Origin: UBA967 sp044375555
GTDB taxonomy: Bacteria > Verrucomicrobiota > Verrucomicrobiia > Chthoniobacterales > Terrimicrobiaceae
Assembly: GCA_044375555.1 (NCBI GenBank)
Contig: JBILML010000007.1
Location: 31,522-95,521, forward strand
Length of the DNA: 64,000 bases
Direction: 5' to 3'
Positions 31,985 through 39,917 of this stretch are shown piece after piece (position 1 is the first letter of the stretch; each line of letters opens with the position of its first letter). The notes under the pieces were generated by a model. It was not told where the DNA came from. It saw only the letters and a program-made list of their open reading frames with translations, and did no database searches. A program made the position numbers and the translations under genes.

Positions 31985-34491
31985 CCCCTGGCTTTTTGCG
32001 TCTTTTCTGGCGCCAGATCGTCCGGCCGGGCTTGGCCCATCCTCTGTTTCCAGCCCTCAACATCCTCGGCATCGCGGCGGGCGTGACGGTTTTTCTCGCG
32101 ATTCAGATGGCGAATCGAGGGGCACTCGCAAGCTTCCAAAACGCCGTCGGACTCGTCGCGGGCCACGCCCATCTTGAAATCAGAGGCGATCTGCCGGAGG
32201 GAATTTTTCCTGCGGTCCAAAACACCGAAGGCGTCGCCTCCGCCACACCGCTCGTGGAGGGTATCGCCACGCTGCCGGAGGAGCCCGGCGAGTATTTGCG
32301 GATTCTCGGCATCGATCCCTTCACCGGCGTGGACATGCGTGTATTCGAACTCACCGCTCGCGGTGGAGGCGATCCGGATCTCGAGCAATGGCTCCGAGAT
32401 CCCGATGTGCTCGCTGTCGCAGGGAAAAAAACGGAACCCTTCCGCGTCCTTGCGGGGGGCGCCTCGAAAACTCTCCGCCCGCTCTTTGAATTGAAAACCG
32501 ACGATGTCGGCGTGGCCTCCGATCCCCGCTTGGCAGCCATGGATATCGGTTGGGCCCAGCAACTCCTCGGCCTGCCGGGACGCCTCACCTCGATTCAGTT
32601 GCTCGCGGAAAACCCGCTCGATCTCGACCCTCTCATCGAAAAACTTCGCCTCATCGCCCCGCCGGATGCCGTCATCGGACCTCCCTCCCGCCGAGGGGGC
32701 GAGGCCGAGCGGATGCTCGCCGCGTTTCAGCTCAACCTCACCGCCCTGAGCCTCGTCTCGATGGTGGTCGGCGTTTATCTGATCTACAACAGCCTCTCCG
32801 CCTCCGTGGTTCGGCGGCGCCACGAGATTGGAGTCCTTCGAGCCTGTGGGGCCACGAAGGTGGAGGTCACCGCCCTTTTTCTTGGCGAAAGTTTCGTCTG
32901 CGGATTCCTCGGCACCATTCTTGGAATCCTGCTGGCAGGTCCCCTCGCCGCCGTGCTGTCCGCTCCGGTGGGCCAGACGGTATCCTCTCTTTACGCGCTC
33001 GTGAGCATTGACCGGATCGAGATCACGCCGCTGCAAATCACTCTCGCTTTCGCCTGCGGATTGGGCGCCTCGCTCCTCGCCGCTTGGCGACCCGCCCGCG
33101 AGGCGGCTTCGTGCGATCCAGCGCTGGTTTTGCGCCAAGGGTCCATGGGAGACGGCGCGGATTCGGCACGCGGTTGGGCTCCGTGGGGAGTTGCGTGTCT
33201 TCTTCTGGCATTTGTCCTTTCTTGGCTGGCCCTCCGACAAGGCGGCCGGCTTCTCGGCTTCGCAGCGGTTGGATTTCTCATCGCGGGCTTTTCTCTTCTT
33301 GTCCCATTCGTCGTCCGGCTTTTCGCACGAGTCGCCAACGGACCGGGTTGGATGGTGCGGTTGGCTTCCCAACACCTCGTCCGTTCCCTGCATCGCAACG
33401 CCGTGACGATCGCCGCTCTTGCCGTGGCGGCGGCCATGACGGTGAGCGTTTCGGTGATGATCCATTCCTTCCGCGCGAGCGTGGAGCGTTGGCTTGGGAA
33501 CACCCTCGCGGCAGATCTTTTCATCGCGCCCGCAGCCAATGAAACAGCCGGCCTTCAAAGTTTCCTCCCGGCTGCGGCTTTGGATTGGATTCGCCAGGAT
33601 CCGCGAGTTGCTGAAGTCGGCACCTTCCGCGAGATGGTGGTTCCTTGGGGCGAGCGCACGGCTAATCTCGCCGTGGTCGATGGCCAGGCGCGCGGCGAGT
33701 TGGAATTTCTGAGTGGTGGACCAAACGCGGCGGCTGATTTTTTTAAAAAGAGAAAGGTGGTGGTCTCTGAAAGTTTCTCGAATCGTCATGGGACCAAACT
33801 CGGCGAGGTTTTGGAATTTGCGTCGCCCAAAGGCCCCGCTCTCTTCGAGGTGGTGGGCGTGATCCGCGATTTCACACGCGACAGTGGACTTGTGATGATC
33901 GAACGCTCGAATTTTTCGCGTTATTGGAGCGACGACCGCCTGCACTCTCTCTCGATCACGCTGAAAAATCCTGCAGAGTCCACCCTGCTGGCGGAGGATT
34001 TCCGGCAAGCGCTCGGACGCCAGGGGGAGTTTGCGATTTATACAAATTCCGACCTTCGACGCCGCGTGCTCGAGATTTTCGACCAAACCTTTGCCGTGAC
34101 TTCCGTGTTGCGAACCATCGCCGTGGTCGTGGCTGTCGCGGGCGTTTTGCTTTCCCTTTCCACGCTCGTTCTCGAGCGCGAACGCGAAATCGGCGTCCTC
34201 CGCTCCCAAGGCGCTTCCAGCGGGCAAATCCGCAGCCTCGTCCTCACCGAGGCCTCGATGGTTGGCCTCCTCTCCTCCGCTGTGGGAATCGTCTGCGGTG
34301 CCGCCATGGCGATGATTCTTACTTGGGTCATCAACAAAGCGTTTTTCGGGTGGACCATCGACCTCCGCTATCCGTGGGGTGTCATTGCCGCAACGCCCTT
34401 GTGGATTCTCCCCGCCGCTCTCCTCGCCGCGTGGCTCCCCGCCTCCCGCGCCTCGCGCATTCCCCCCGCCCGCGCCATCCGTTTCGAATAG
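31981..34491 (+). CDS. FtsX/MacB-family ABC transporter permease (large, two-unit)
   Basis: 836 residues with N-terminal helix (NILGIAAGVTVFLAIQ), a periplasmic MacB-like core, and two FtsX modules: helices near 255-390 (MVVGVYLIYNSLSASVVRRR) and at the C-terminus (about 705-825), with further helices around 410-500. This is the layout of LolC/YbbP-like long permeases that extract lipids or lipoproteins. No ATP-binding partner gene is adjacent; it may be encoded elsewhere. The ATG overlaps the glnD stop. The C-terminus is complete (RASRIPPARAIRFE). Confidence 0.88.
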   Translation: MTPGFLRLFWRQIVRPGLAHPLFPALNILGIAAGVTVFLAIQMANRGALASFQNAVGLVAGHAHLEIRGDLPEGIFPAVQNTEGVASATPLVEGIATLPEEPGEYLRILGIDPFTGVDMRVFELTARGGGDPDLEQWLRDPDVLAVAGKKTEPFRVLAGGASKTLRPLFELKTDDVGVASDPRLAAMDIGWAQQLLGLPGRLTSIQLLAENPLDLDPLIEKLRLIAPPDAVIGPPSRRGGEAERMLAAFQLNLTALSLVSMVVGVYLIYNSLSASVVRRRHEIGVLRACGATKVEVTALFLGESFVCGFLGTILGILLAGPLAAVLSAPVGQTVSSLYALVSIDRIEITPLQITLAFACGLGASLLAAWRPAREAASCDPALVLRQGSMGDGADSARGWAPWGVACLLLAFVLSWLALRQGGRLLGFAAVGFLIAGFSLLVPFVVRLFARVANGPGWMVRLASQHLVRSLHRNAVTIAALAVAAAMTVSVSVMIHSFRASVERWLGNTLAADLFIAPAANETAGLQSFLPAAALDWIRQDPRVAEVGTFREMVVPWGERTANLAVVDGQARGELEFLSGGPNAAADFFKKRKVVVSESFSNRHGTKLGEVLEFASPKGPALFEVVGVIRDFTRDSGLVMIERSNFSRYWSDDRLHSLSITLKNPAESTLLAEDFRQALGRQGEFAIYTNSDLRRRVLEIFDQTFAVTSVLRTIAVVVAVAGVLLSLSTLVLEREREIGVLRSQGASSGQIRSLVLTEASMVGLLSSAVGIVCGAAMAMILTWVINKAFFGWTIDLRYPWGVIAATPLWILPAALLAAWLPASRASRIPPARAIRFE

Positions 34492-34585
34492 TCACAACTG
34501 CCCGGACGGGTTTTCAGGCGCATAGGAAGATTGTCTTGCCCTGCTTGGGGAGCTTTTGGTTTTTTGAGAAATATCCCATCTCCCC

Positions 34586-35266
34586 GTGCTTAAAAAACTG
34601 CTGCTTCTTTCGATCCTCTCCTTGCTTGGTTTTTTCGCTTGGAAGCATTTCACAGCACCTCCACCGGAACCTCCGCCCGCACCATCTCCCGAGCAGGAAG
34701 TTGCTGCGCTTGTGGAGCAATCCGTGATGCCTGCCAAGGACCTTGCGGCTCTTTGTGCCAAATACCCGAAACTCGTCACCCAAGCGCTCAAGCATAAACC
34801 CGTGGCTGTTTCGGGCGTTCTTTCGAAGGGGCTGGTGAGCGGCGTCAACTCCAACGACCTCTCCCTTGAGTTGGAGGGAACGCCAAAACTTAAAATTTCC
34901 TTTCAATCCCATTTCGGAAAAAAGGAGCGCTGGGGCGGCCCCGCGAGCTTTAGGTTTCAAAAAAGAGGGAAGGAAATCTATGCGGTTTCAGTGGTGAAAC
35001 CGGCTCCACGGAGTGGAACTCAAGATAATCCCAAAATAGTCACCACCAGCGAGGGGGCCGCGCTCCAAAGCATCGTTGGCGCCCTCGCCAAAGCCTACGG
35101 CGGCAACTCCGCTAAAGGCGGCCCAAAAAAATCCGAATCCAGCACATCCCCTGCCGAACCATCTCAGCGAGTGCTCTGCAAAGAAGGGACTTCGCTGACA
35201 CTTCGCGGCGAATTCCGGCATATCGGAGCGGGTTGGATCAAATGCGATTTGCTCGAACTGCCCTAG
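34586..35266 (+). CDS. Membrane-anchored hypothetical protein, possible OB-fold
   Basis: 226 residues starting at GTG (LKKLLLLSILSLLGFFAWKH), with an N-terminal membrane anchor or signal segment, a Pro-rich linker, and a domain (75-130) of the form HKPVAVSGVLSKGLVSG, then LSLELEGTPKLKISF, which resembles the tRNA_anti-like OB-fold of secreted proteins. The C-terminal part has a low-complexity Lys/Ser patch and a second similar beta-rich segment (LTLRGEFRHIGAGWIKCDLL). Function unknown. It converges with the prepilin gene, only 12 bp apart. Confidence 0.7.
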   Translation: MLKKLLLLSILSLLGFFAWKHFTAPPPEPPPAPSPEQEVAALVEQSVMPAKDLAALCAKYPKLVTQALKHKPVAVSGVLSKGLVSGVNSNDLSLELEGTPKLKISFQSHFGKKERWGGPASFRFQKRGKEIYAVSVVKPAPRSGTQDNPKIVTTSEGAALQSIVGALAKAYGGNSAKGGPKKSESSTSPAEPSQRVLCKEGTSLTLRGEFRHIGAGWIKCDLLELP

Positions 35267-35278
35267 GCGCTCACCTCT

Positions 35279-35812
35279 TTACCAAGAAGTGACATAGCGG
35301 CGGGTTTTTTCTGAAGCAGTCCCCGTGGGGTTGTTCCAGACAGCCACTTTCTTTGTGATGTTGGTGGAGTTGGTTCCTGCGGTAACCAGATTGTCGTAAT
35401 TGGTATCCAGTGCGATTTGATAGACAGAAGCGCTATCCCATGGATCGCAAAAACCGGAACTGTTCGTTCCTCCTCGTCCTTTTTTCCATTCGGAAGCCTC
35501 CAGAAAGACAATTTTACGAGGATTGTCTGTGCTGTTGCCCGTTAGCGTAGCCATCAGCGTCGAATTCACGGCGCTGCCCGTGTGGGTCGGCAACCTTCCA
35601 TATTCCACCTCATAGGCCACGACGGCTGTGGCGATTTGAGCGACATCGCTACCGGCCCTTGCTTTTCGGGCGGAATCGATCGCTCCATTTACAGCTGGAA
35701 AAGCCAGCGACGCTAGGATGGCAATGATGCTGATGACAACCAATAATTCGATCAAGGTGAATGCTTGCTTGTCGGTGCGGGTTCGGATGGCAGGAGGGTT
35801 TGTCATAAGCAT
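35279..35812 (-). CDS. Type IV prepilin-like / pseudopilin (GspG-like)
   Basis: 177 residues. A 17-residue basic leader is followed by the prepilin motif FTLIELLVVISIIAILASLA with Glu at +5, the signature for cleavage and N-methylation by a PilD peptidase; the residue before the cut is Ala17 rather than the usual Gly. The rest is a small GspG-like head with AVVAYEVEYGRLPTH and FCDPWDSASVYQIAL. A possible major or minor pilin for the assembly locus at 42-51 kb, although it is 6 kb away and alone. Start ATG at 35812; a second ATG at 35806 is equally possible. Confidence 0.85.
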   Translation of the reverse strand: MLMTNPPAIRTRTDKQAFTLIELLVVISIIAILASLAFPAVNGAIDSARKARAGSDVAQIATAVVAYEVEYGRLPTHTGSAVNSTLMATLTGNSTDNPRKIVFLEASEWKKGRGGTNSSGFCDPWDSASVYQIALDTNYDNLVTAGTNSTNITKKVAVWNNPTGTASEKTRRYVTSW

Positions 35813-35909
35813 GGATCGGAGATTGGAGAGAATTCGGTTGTCTTGAAAAGTATTTCTCCATCGATAGAAGAAAAGTGCGAATTTTTTTCTGTCGGTTGTT
35901 TTTTTGAAA

Positions 35910-36749
35910 ATGAAAGAGGCATTGGTTCTGCTACTGAGCTGCGAGGCGTCTGAATCGCGGCTTCTTCAGGAAACGCTTGATTCGTCCAGCATCCGGATCA
36001 CGACGATGGATGATGTTTCTGCGGCGCTTGCGAAGATGGAGGCGCTTGGCCCTCATCTCGTCTTGATCGGATCGGGTATTTCGAGGCCGCACGCGCAGTG
36101 GCTTCTCGAGCGGATGATGTCGAGCGCCACGCTGCGAGGGATTCCCGTGGTGCTGATTTTCTTCGAGCCCAACCGCTCGTGGGTGCTGGATATGATTAAG
36201 CTGGGGCTGCGGGCCTTTATTCAACTTCCACGAGAGAAAGAGGATTTTCGCCGGCGGCTAGCGCATCATTTGCCGAATGGAATTTTCCCAGCGCGATCGA
36301 ATACTCGTTCTCCGCTCTCTCGCGAGAGTGTGGGCGAGAGGCTCCGACAGCGCATCGCCAAGAAGCAGGTGGAATCTGCCGTGGTCCAATCAGGCTCACA
36401 ATCCGACGCGGACCTCGCGAAGCCGATCGTTTTGCTCGAGCAGCAATTCGCTGAGGAAAGCGGGCTGACGGTAAGAACCTCATCCCGAGAAATCTCGTTG
36501 TTTGAAAAAATCGATGACTACCTCTTGCGCTTCGGCGGGGGCAATTCCCATGTCGTCGGCATTTTCATGGGCCTTCTCGTTGATGGCAAAATCCGGGTCG
36601 CGTTAAGGGATAAGACCGAGCGTCTTTCCTTGGCCTCTTTATCGGATAAAAAAACACCCGAGGCGGCGATTCGGCTTATCGACACCTATCTTCGCCAGGC
36701 TGAATCCTCGCAGTTGCTGGATACGAGAACGCAAAAAATCATTCTCTGA
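35910..36749 (+). CDS. Degenerate receiver-domain protein
   Basis: 279 residues. The N-terminal 120 residues follow the receiver fold (ALVLLLSCEASESRLLQETL, HLVLIGSGISRPHAQWLLERMM, GIPVVLIF), but the phospho-acceptor Asp is replaced in HLVLIGSG and the conserved Lys-Pro is Leu-Pro in FIQLPREK. So it cannot be phosphorylated in the normal way: a pseudo-receiver. A Ser/Arg-rich linker leads to an unrecognised C-terminal domain (around 195-279, EISLFEKIDDYLLRFGGGNS). Divergent from the prepilin gene with 97 bp between, so a link to pilus control is possible. ATG at 35910 chosen. Confidence 0.7.
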   Translation: MKEALVLLLSCEASESRLLQETLDSSSIRITTMDDVSAALAKMEALGPHLVLIGSGISRPHAQWLLERMMSSATLRGIPVVLIFFEPNRSWVLDMIKLGLRAFIQLPREKEDFRRRLAHHLPNGIFPARSNTRSPLSRESVGERLRQRIAKKQVESAVVQSGSQSDADLAKPIVLLEQQFAEESGLTVRTSSREISLFEKIDDYLLRFGGGNSHVVGIFMGLLVDGKIRVALRDKTERLSLASLSDKKTPEAAIRLIDTYLRQAESSQLLDTRTQKIIL

Positions 36750-36809
36750 TTTTTCGCTTTCGTTTCACTGGCCGGGCGGGCGGGCCGGGGACTTCCTTAG
36801 AAAAACAAA

Positions 36810-36845
36810 TTGGGAGAAGCCCGAAGACTTCTCCCAACTTGTTTT
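36810..36845. terminator. Bidirectional intrinsic terminator
   Basis: Stem TTGGGAGAAG (36810-36819), loop CCCGAAGA, stem CTTCTCCCAA (36828-36837), with A-rich sequence before and GTTTTT after. It separates the convergent pseudo-receiver and H1-like genes. Confidence 0.9.
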
Positions 36846-36870
36846 TAAAACCTGTCTGGGACAGGAGTGA

Positions 36871-37083
36871 TTACTTTTTCTTAACCGCTTTTTTGGCGGC
36901 TGGCTTTTTAGCGGCGGCTTTTTTGGCCGGGGCCTTAGTCACCGCTTTTTTGGCGGCTGGCTTTTTGGCGGCGGCTTTTTTGGCCGGGGCCTTAGTCACC
37001 GCTTTTTTGGCGGCTGGCTTCTTGGCGGCGGCTTTCTTTGCTGGGGCCTTTTTGGCCGGAGCTTTCTTCTTGGCAGTAGGCAT
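36871..37083 (-). CDS. Histone H1-like Lys/Ala-repeat protein
   Basis: 70 residues, almost only Ala, Lys and Pro, built of a 19-residue unit (AKKAAAKKPAAKKAVTKAP) present in nearly three copies; the DNA repeat unit is 57 bp. This is the AAKK-type composition of bacterial histone H1-like proteins (HC1/HC2, AlgP) that bind and compact DNA. The ATG at 37081-37083 has a strong ribosome binding site (GGGGGGAG, 5-6 bases upstream). A longer frame upstream is not needed. Three DnaA-box matches lie just upstream. Confidence 0.85.
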   Translation of the reverse strand: MPTAKKKAPAKKAPAKKAAAKKPAAKKAVTKAPAKKAAAKKPAAKKAVTKAPAKKAAAKKPAAKKAVKKK

Positions 37084-37123
37084 TAATCTCCCCCCTTTCT
37101 TTCCGCAAATGCGGGAAAGTTGT

Positions 37124-37163
37124 TGTGAAAAAGTTGTGAATAACTCACAGGGCGTGTGAATAA
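37124..37163. promoter_or_regulatory. Cluster of three DnaA-box matches
   Basis: TGTGAAAAA (37124-37132), TGTGAATAA (37135-37143) and TGTGAATAA (37155-37163) are each an exact match on the minus strand to TTWTNCACA. All face the same way. An AT-rich stretch (about 37185-37240) lies beside them. They could regulate the H1-like gene or belong to a replication origin. Confidence 0.5.
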
Positions 37164-37243
37164 GTTCCGCCTTGAAATGCGTCAACAACTATTTTCATTT
37201 TCGCGAATTTTTTTCGGAAAAATTTTCTGAACGGCGGAATTTC

Positions 37244-37789
37244 TTAGTCGGCAGAGAGAAGTTTTTTGACTGCCTCGACGATGCCGGAGACCTCCCAAAG
37301 GCGCCCAGTGCCCTCGTAGCCGCAGGCGAGCAAACCCTCGCCGGGGCCGATAAACAGGGCTCCTCGGGACTTCAGGCGCTCGACATTTTCTTGAGTGGCG
37401 GGGTGGAGCCACATCTTGCCGTTCATCGCCGGAGCGATGACGAGCGGCGCGCGAGTGGCGAGTGCGATGGAGGTGAGCGCATCATCGGCAATTCCGCACG
37501 CGAGCTTGGCGATGAGGTTCGCTGTGGCGGGCGCGATGAGCAGCAAATCGGCGTCGTCCGCGAGCGCGATGTGGCCGGGATGCCAGGATTCCTTTTCGTC
37601 GAAAATTCCCGTCGTCACCGGATTTCGCGAGAGAGTTTGGAAAGTGAGCGGGGCGACGAACTCCGTGGCCGAGCGGGTCATCACGACATGGACCTCGAAG
37701 CCGTCTTGCGCGAGGCGGCTTGTGAGGTCAGCGGCTTTGTAGCAAGCGATCGAGCCGCCGACGCCGAGCACGATATTTTTTTTTCTCAT
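37244..37789 (-). CDS. coaC: Phosphopantothenoylcysteine decarboxylase (stand-alone CoaC)
   Basis: Flavoprotein that decarboxylates phosphopantothenoylcysteine in CoA synthesis. 181 residues, only the decarboxylase half of the usual CoaBC fusion: NIVLGVGGSIACYKAADL, the active-site His in SWHPGHIALAD, LLIAPATANLIAKLACGIAD, APAMNGKMW. The CoaB half is missing and must be encoded elsewhere. The ATG overlaps the gmk stop (ATGA), and yicC-gmk-coaC form one operon. In many bacteria rpoZ lies between gmk and coaBC; it is absent here. Confidence 0.9.
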   Translation of the reverse strand: MRKKNIVLGVGGSIACYKAADLTSRLAQDGFEVHVVMTRSATEFVAPLTFQTLSRNPVTTGIFDEKESWHPGHIALADDADLLLIAPATANLIAKLACGIADDALTSIALATRAPLVIAPAMNGKMWLHPATQENVERLKSRGALFIGPGEGLLACGYEGTGRLWEVSGIVEAVKKLLSAD

Positions 37790-38406
37790 CAAAAAGAAAG
37801 GTGGAGGCGGTGGCTCAGGTAACGCTCGGCGCGCATGATCGCGCGGAATTTTTCGATGTCTTCTTCCATCGATCCGCTGATGAGCGTGTAGCGGTATTCG
37901 CGCCATTTTTCCATTTCGGAGGCGGCGTTGCGGAGGCGCGTGGCGATTTGATCTTCGCTCTCGGTGCCGCGCTTGCGGAGGCGGCGACTGAGTTCATCCA
38001 ACCCGGGCGGCATGATGAAAACATCGGCGAGCGCGTCCTGGATGAATCCGTCAGGGCATTGGCGGATGCTGGCGGCGCCGAGCGTATCGACATCGAGCAA
38101 GACATCGATGCCATGCTCGAGTTGAGAGACGACGGTGGACTTGAGCGTGCCGTAATGGTGGCCGTGGACCTCGGCGTATTCCAGAAAATCTCCGGCCTCG
38201 ATGTGGGCCTGAAAGTTTTCCTCGGAGAGAAAATGGTAATCCTCGCCATCGACCTCTCCGGGGCGCGGAGAGCGGGTCGTGCACGAGACGGAGTAAACAA
38301 AATCCGGCTTCTGGCGGAGCGAGGAAATGAGCGTGGTTTTTCCCGCGCCGGAGGGGGCGGAGATGACGAAAAGAATGCCGGTGCGTTGGATGTCGAGGTT
38401 ACTCAA
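37789..38406 (-). CDS. gmk: Guanylate kinase
   Basis: Converts GMP to GDP. 205 residues with Walker A SAPSGAGKTTL, SCTTRSPRPGEVDGEDYHFL (GMP-binding), and the LID region RLRKRGTESEDQIATRL. The usual ATG is missing: the best start is TTG at 38404-38406, giving a normal N-terminus, and the TTG overlaps the yicC stop (TTGAGTAA), consistent with coupled translation. It overlaps coaC by 4 bp at the other end. Confidence 0.92.
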   Translation of the reverse strand: MSNLDIQRTGILFVISAPSGAGKTTLISSLRQKPDFVYSVSCTTRSPRPGEVDGEDYHFLSEENFQAHIEAGDFLEYAEVHGHHYGTLKSTVVSQLEHGIDVLLDVDTLGAASIRQCPDGFIQDALADVFIMPPGLDELSRRLRKRGTESEDQIATRLRNAASEMEKWREYRYTLISGSMEEDIEKFRAIMRAERYLSHRLHLSF

Positions 38407-39265
38407 TGTTGGCAAGTTGTTCGCGGATGCGGTCGAGTTCGGCCTTCGCTTCGATGACGAGGCGGGCGATGGCGGTGGTGGAGGATTTGGAGCCGATGGT
38501 GTTGAATTCGCGGCCGAGTTCCTGCGCGAGGAATTCCAGCGTGCGGCCGACGGGGCCCTTGGAATCGAGCTTGTCGCGGAATTGCGCGATGTGGCTGGCG
38601 GCGCGCTCGAGTTCCTCGGTGATGTCGCAGCGCTCGGCAAAAAACGCGACTTCCGAGGCGAGACGGGCGTCATCGGGCTGGAGGGAAATGCCCGCTCGCT
38701 CGATGCGTTTGTGAAGTGCTTCACGGTGGAGTTGCGCCACGCGGCCGGCGTGGGGGGCGATTTTTTTGGCGAGGGATTCGAGTTTTTCGGCGCTGCGGAG
38801 GAGGGCTTTCTTGAGAGCGGCGCCTTCGCGATTGCGTGTGGACTCCAACCCGCGGATCGCCTCCTCGAGCGCCTTCATCACGGGTTCACGGGCATCGTCA
38901 CCGCCTGGCTCCGCGGCCCGCATCACACCGGGAGCGCTTAACACATCAGCCAGTGTGACACCGCCCTCGAGGCCGAGTTTTTTTTGGAGCTTCCGGGCTT
39001 GTTCGACAAAAACGGCGGCGCGTTTCTCATCGAAAAAATTCTTCGTTCCGGCGTCCGCCCTTTCGAGGTGGAGATTCACCTGCACACGGCCGCGGGAAAT
39101 TCTCTCGAGCACTTTCTCACGCACGGAGGGCTCGAGCCAAGTGGCATCGCGGTCGGCGTGGAAGACGACCTCAGCCGTCTTGCGGTTCACGGAATGGCAT
39201 TCCACCACGGCGGACCAGACTTTCGTCCTCGCCTCGCCTCGTCCGTGACCGGTCATACTTGTCAT
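38399..39265 (-). CDS. YicC-family endoribonuclease-like protein
   Basis: 288 residues with the typical start MTSMTGHGRGEA, the KTAEVVFHADRDATWLEPSV region, and the conserved C-terminal half (ERCDITEELERAASHIAQF and GRTLEFLAQELGREFNTIGS). The family (YicC/YloC) has been linked to RNA cleavage and stationary phase. As in most bacteria it is paired with gmk. Divergent from ilvN with 141 bp between. Confidence 0.93.
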   Translation of the reverse strand: MTSMTGHGRGEARTKVWSAVVECHSVNRKTAEVVFHADRDATWLEPSVREKVLERISRGRVQVNLHLERADAGTKNFFDEKRAAVFVEQARKLQKKLGLEGGVTLADVLSAPGVMRAAEPGGDDAREPVMKALEEAIRGLESTRNREGAALKKALLRSAEKLESLAKKIAPHAGRVAQLHREALHKRIERAGISLQPDDARLASEVAFFAERCDITEELERAASHIAQFRDKLDSKGPVGRTLEFLAQELGREFNTIGSKSSTTAIARLVIEAKAELDRIREQLANIE

Positions 39266-39406
39266 GCGCGACTATGTATCTGGCGGCGGCTCGGAGTGTC
39301 GAGACGAACAACCGCCGACCTCCTGAACCATGCCGGCTACGAGTTTTCAGGGAATTCCATTGACGCGTCGGGGGCACTGGATCAGCATCTGCCCCCTTTT
39401 CATCGC

Positions 39407-39883
39407 ATGCGCCACACCATCTCGATCCTCGTGGAAAACAAATTCGGCGTTCTGACCCGCGTGGCTGGAATGTTCAGCGGACGCGGCTTCAACATCGACT
39501 CGCTCAATGTCGGACCGACCCTCGACCCCTCCGCTTCCCGCATGACGATTGTCGTCCGGGGCGACGACAAAATCCTCGAGCAGGTCACCAAGCAGCTCGA
39601 AAAATTAATCGATGTGATCGATGTGGAGGATTTCCGCGACGAGGAATATGTGGACCGCGAGCTCGTTCTGCTCCGCGTGAATGCCAACTCCAAGAGCCGC
39701 GCCGAGGTGATGCAGATTTGCGACATCTTCCGCGCAAAGATCATTGATGTGCAGCCCGAGAAGCTGGCCATCGAAATCACCGGCACCGAGGCGAAGATCA
39801 GCAAATTCCTCAGCCTGATGGAGACTTTTGGCATCAGTGACCTCACCCGCACCGGCAAGGTCGCCCTCGCCCGCTCCAAGTAA
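39407..39883 (+). CDS. ilvN: Acetolactate synthase small (regulatory) subunit
   Basis: 158 residues: N-terminal ACT domain HTISILVENKFGVLTRVAGM, SGRGFNIDSLNVGPT, and the C-terminal domain RELVLLRVNANSKSRAEVMQ. It binds valine and controls the catalytic subunit. The large subunit gene (ilvB) is not next to it, unusual because ilvB, ilvN and ilvC are often adjacent. The ATG at 39407 is chosen; a longer frame upstream crosses the divergent gene's promoter region. ilvC starts 34 bp downstream. Confidence 0.94.
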   Translation: MRHTISILVENKFGVLTRVAGMFSGRGFNIDSLNVGPTLDPSASRMTIVVRGDDKILEQVTKQLEKLIDVIDVEDFRDEEYVDRELVLLRVNANSKSRAEVMQICDIFRAKIIDVQPEKLAIEITGTEAKISKFLSLMETFGISDLTRTGKVALARSK

Positions 39884-39917
39884 TCCCACCTTTTTTACAA
39901 ACCCAACCAACACCACC

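Noticed and set aside
31942..34227. 761-codon minus-strand open frame opposite the FtsX-like permease
   Set aside because: Shadow; low complexity in charged residues, and the plus strand has a clear permease with membrane helices.
36871..37070. 57 bp tandem repeats as a CRISPR array
   Set aside because: Units are contiguous with no spacers and lie in an open frame for a Lys/Ala protein.
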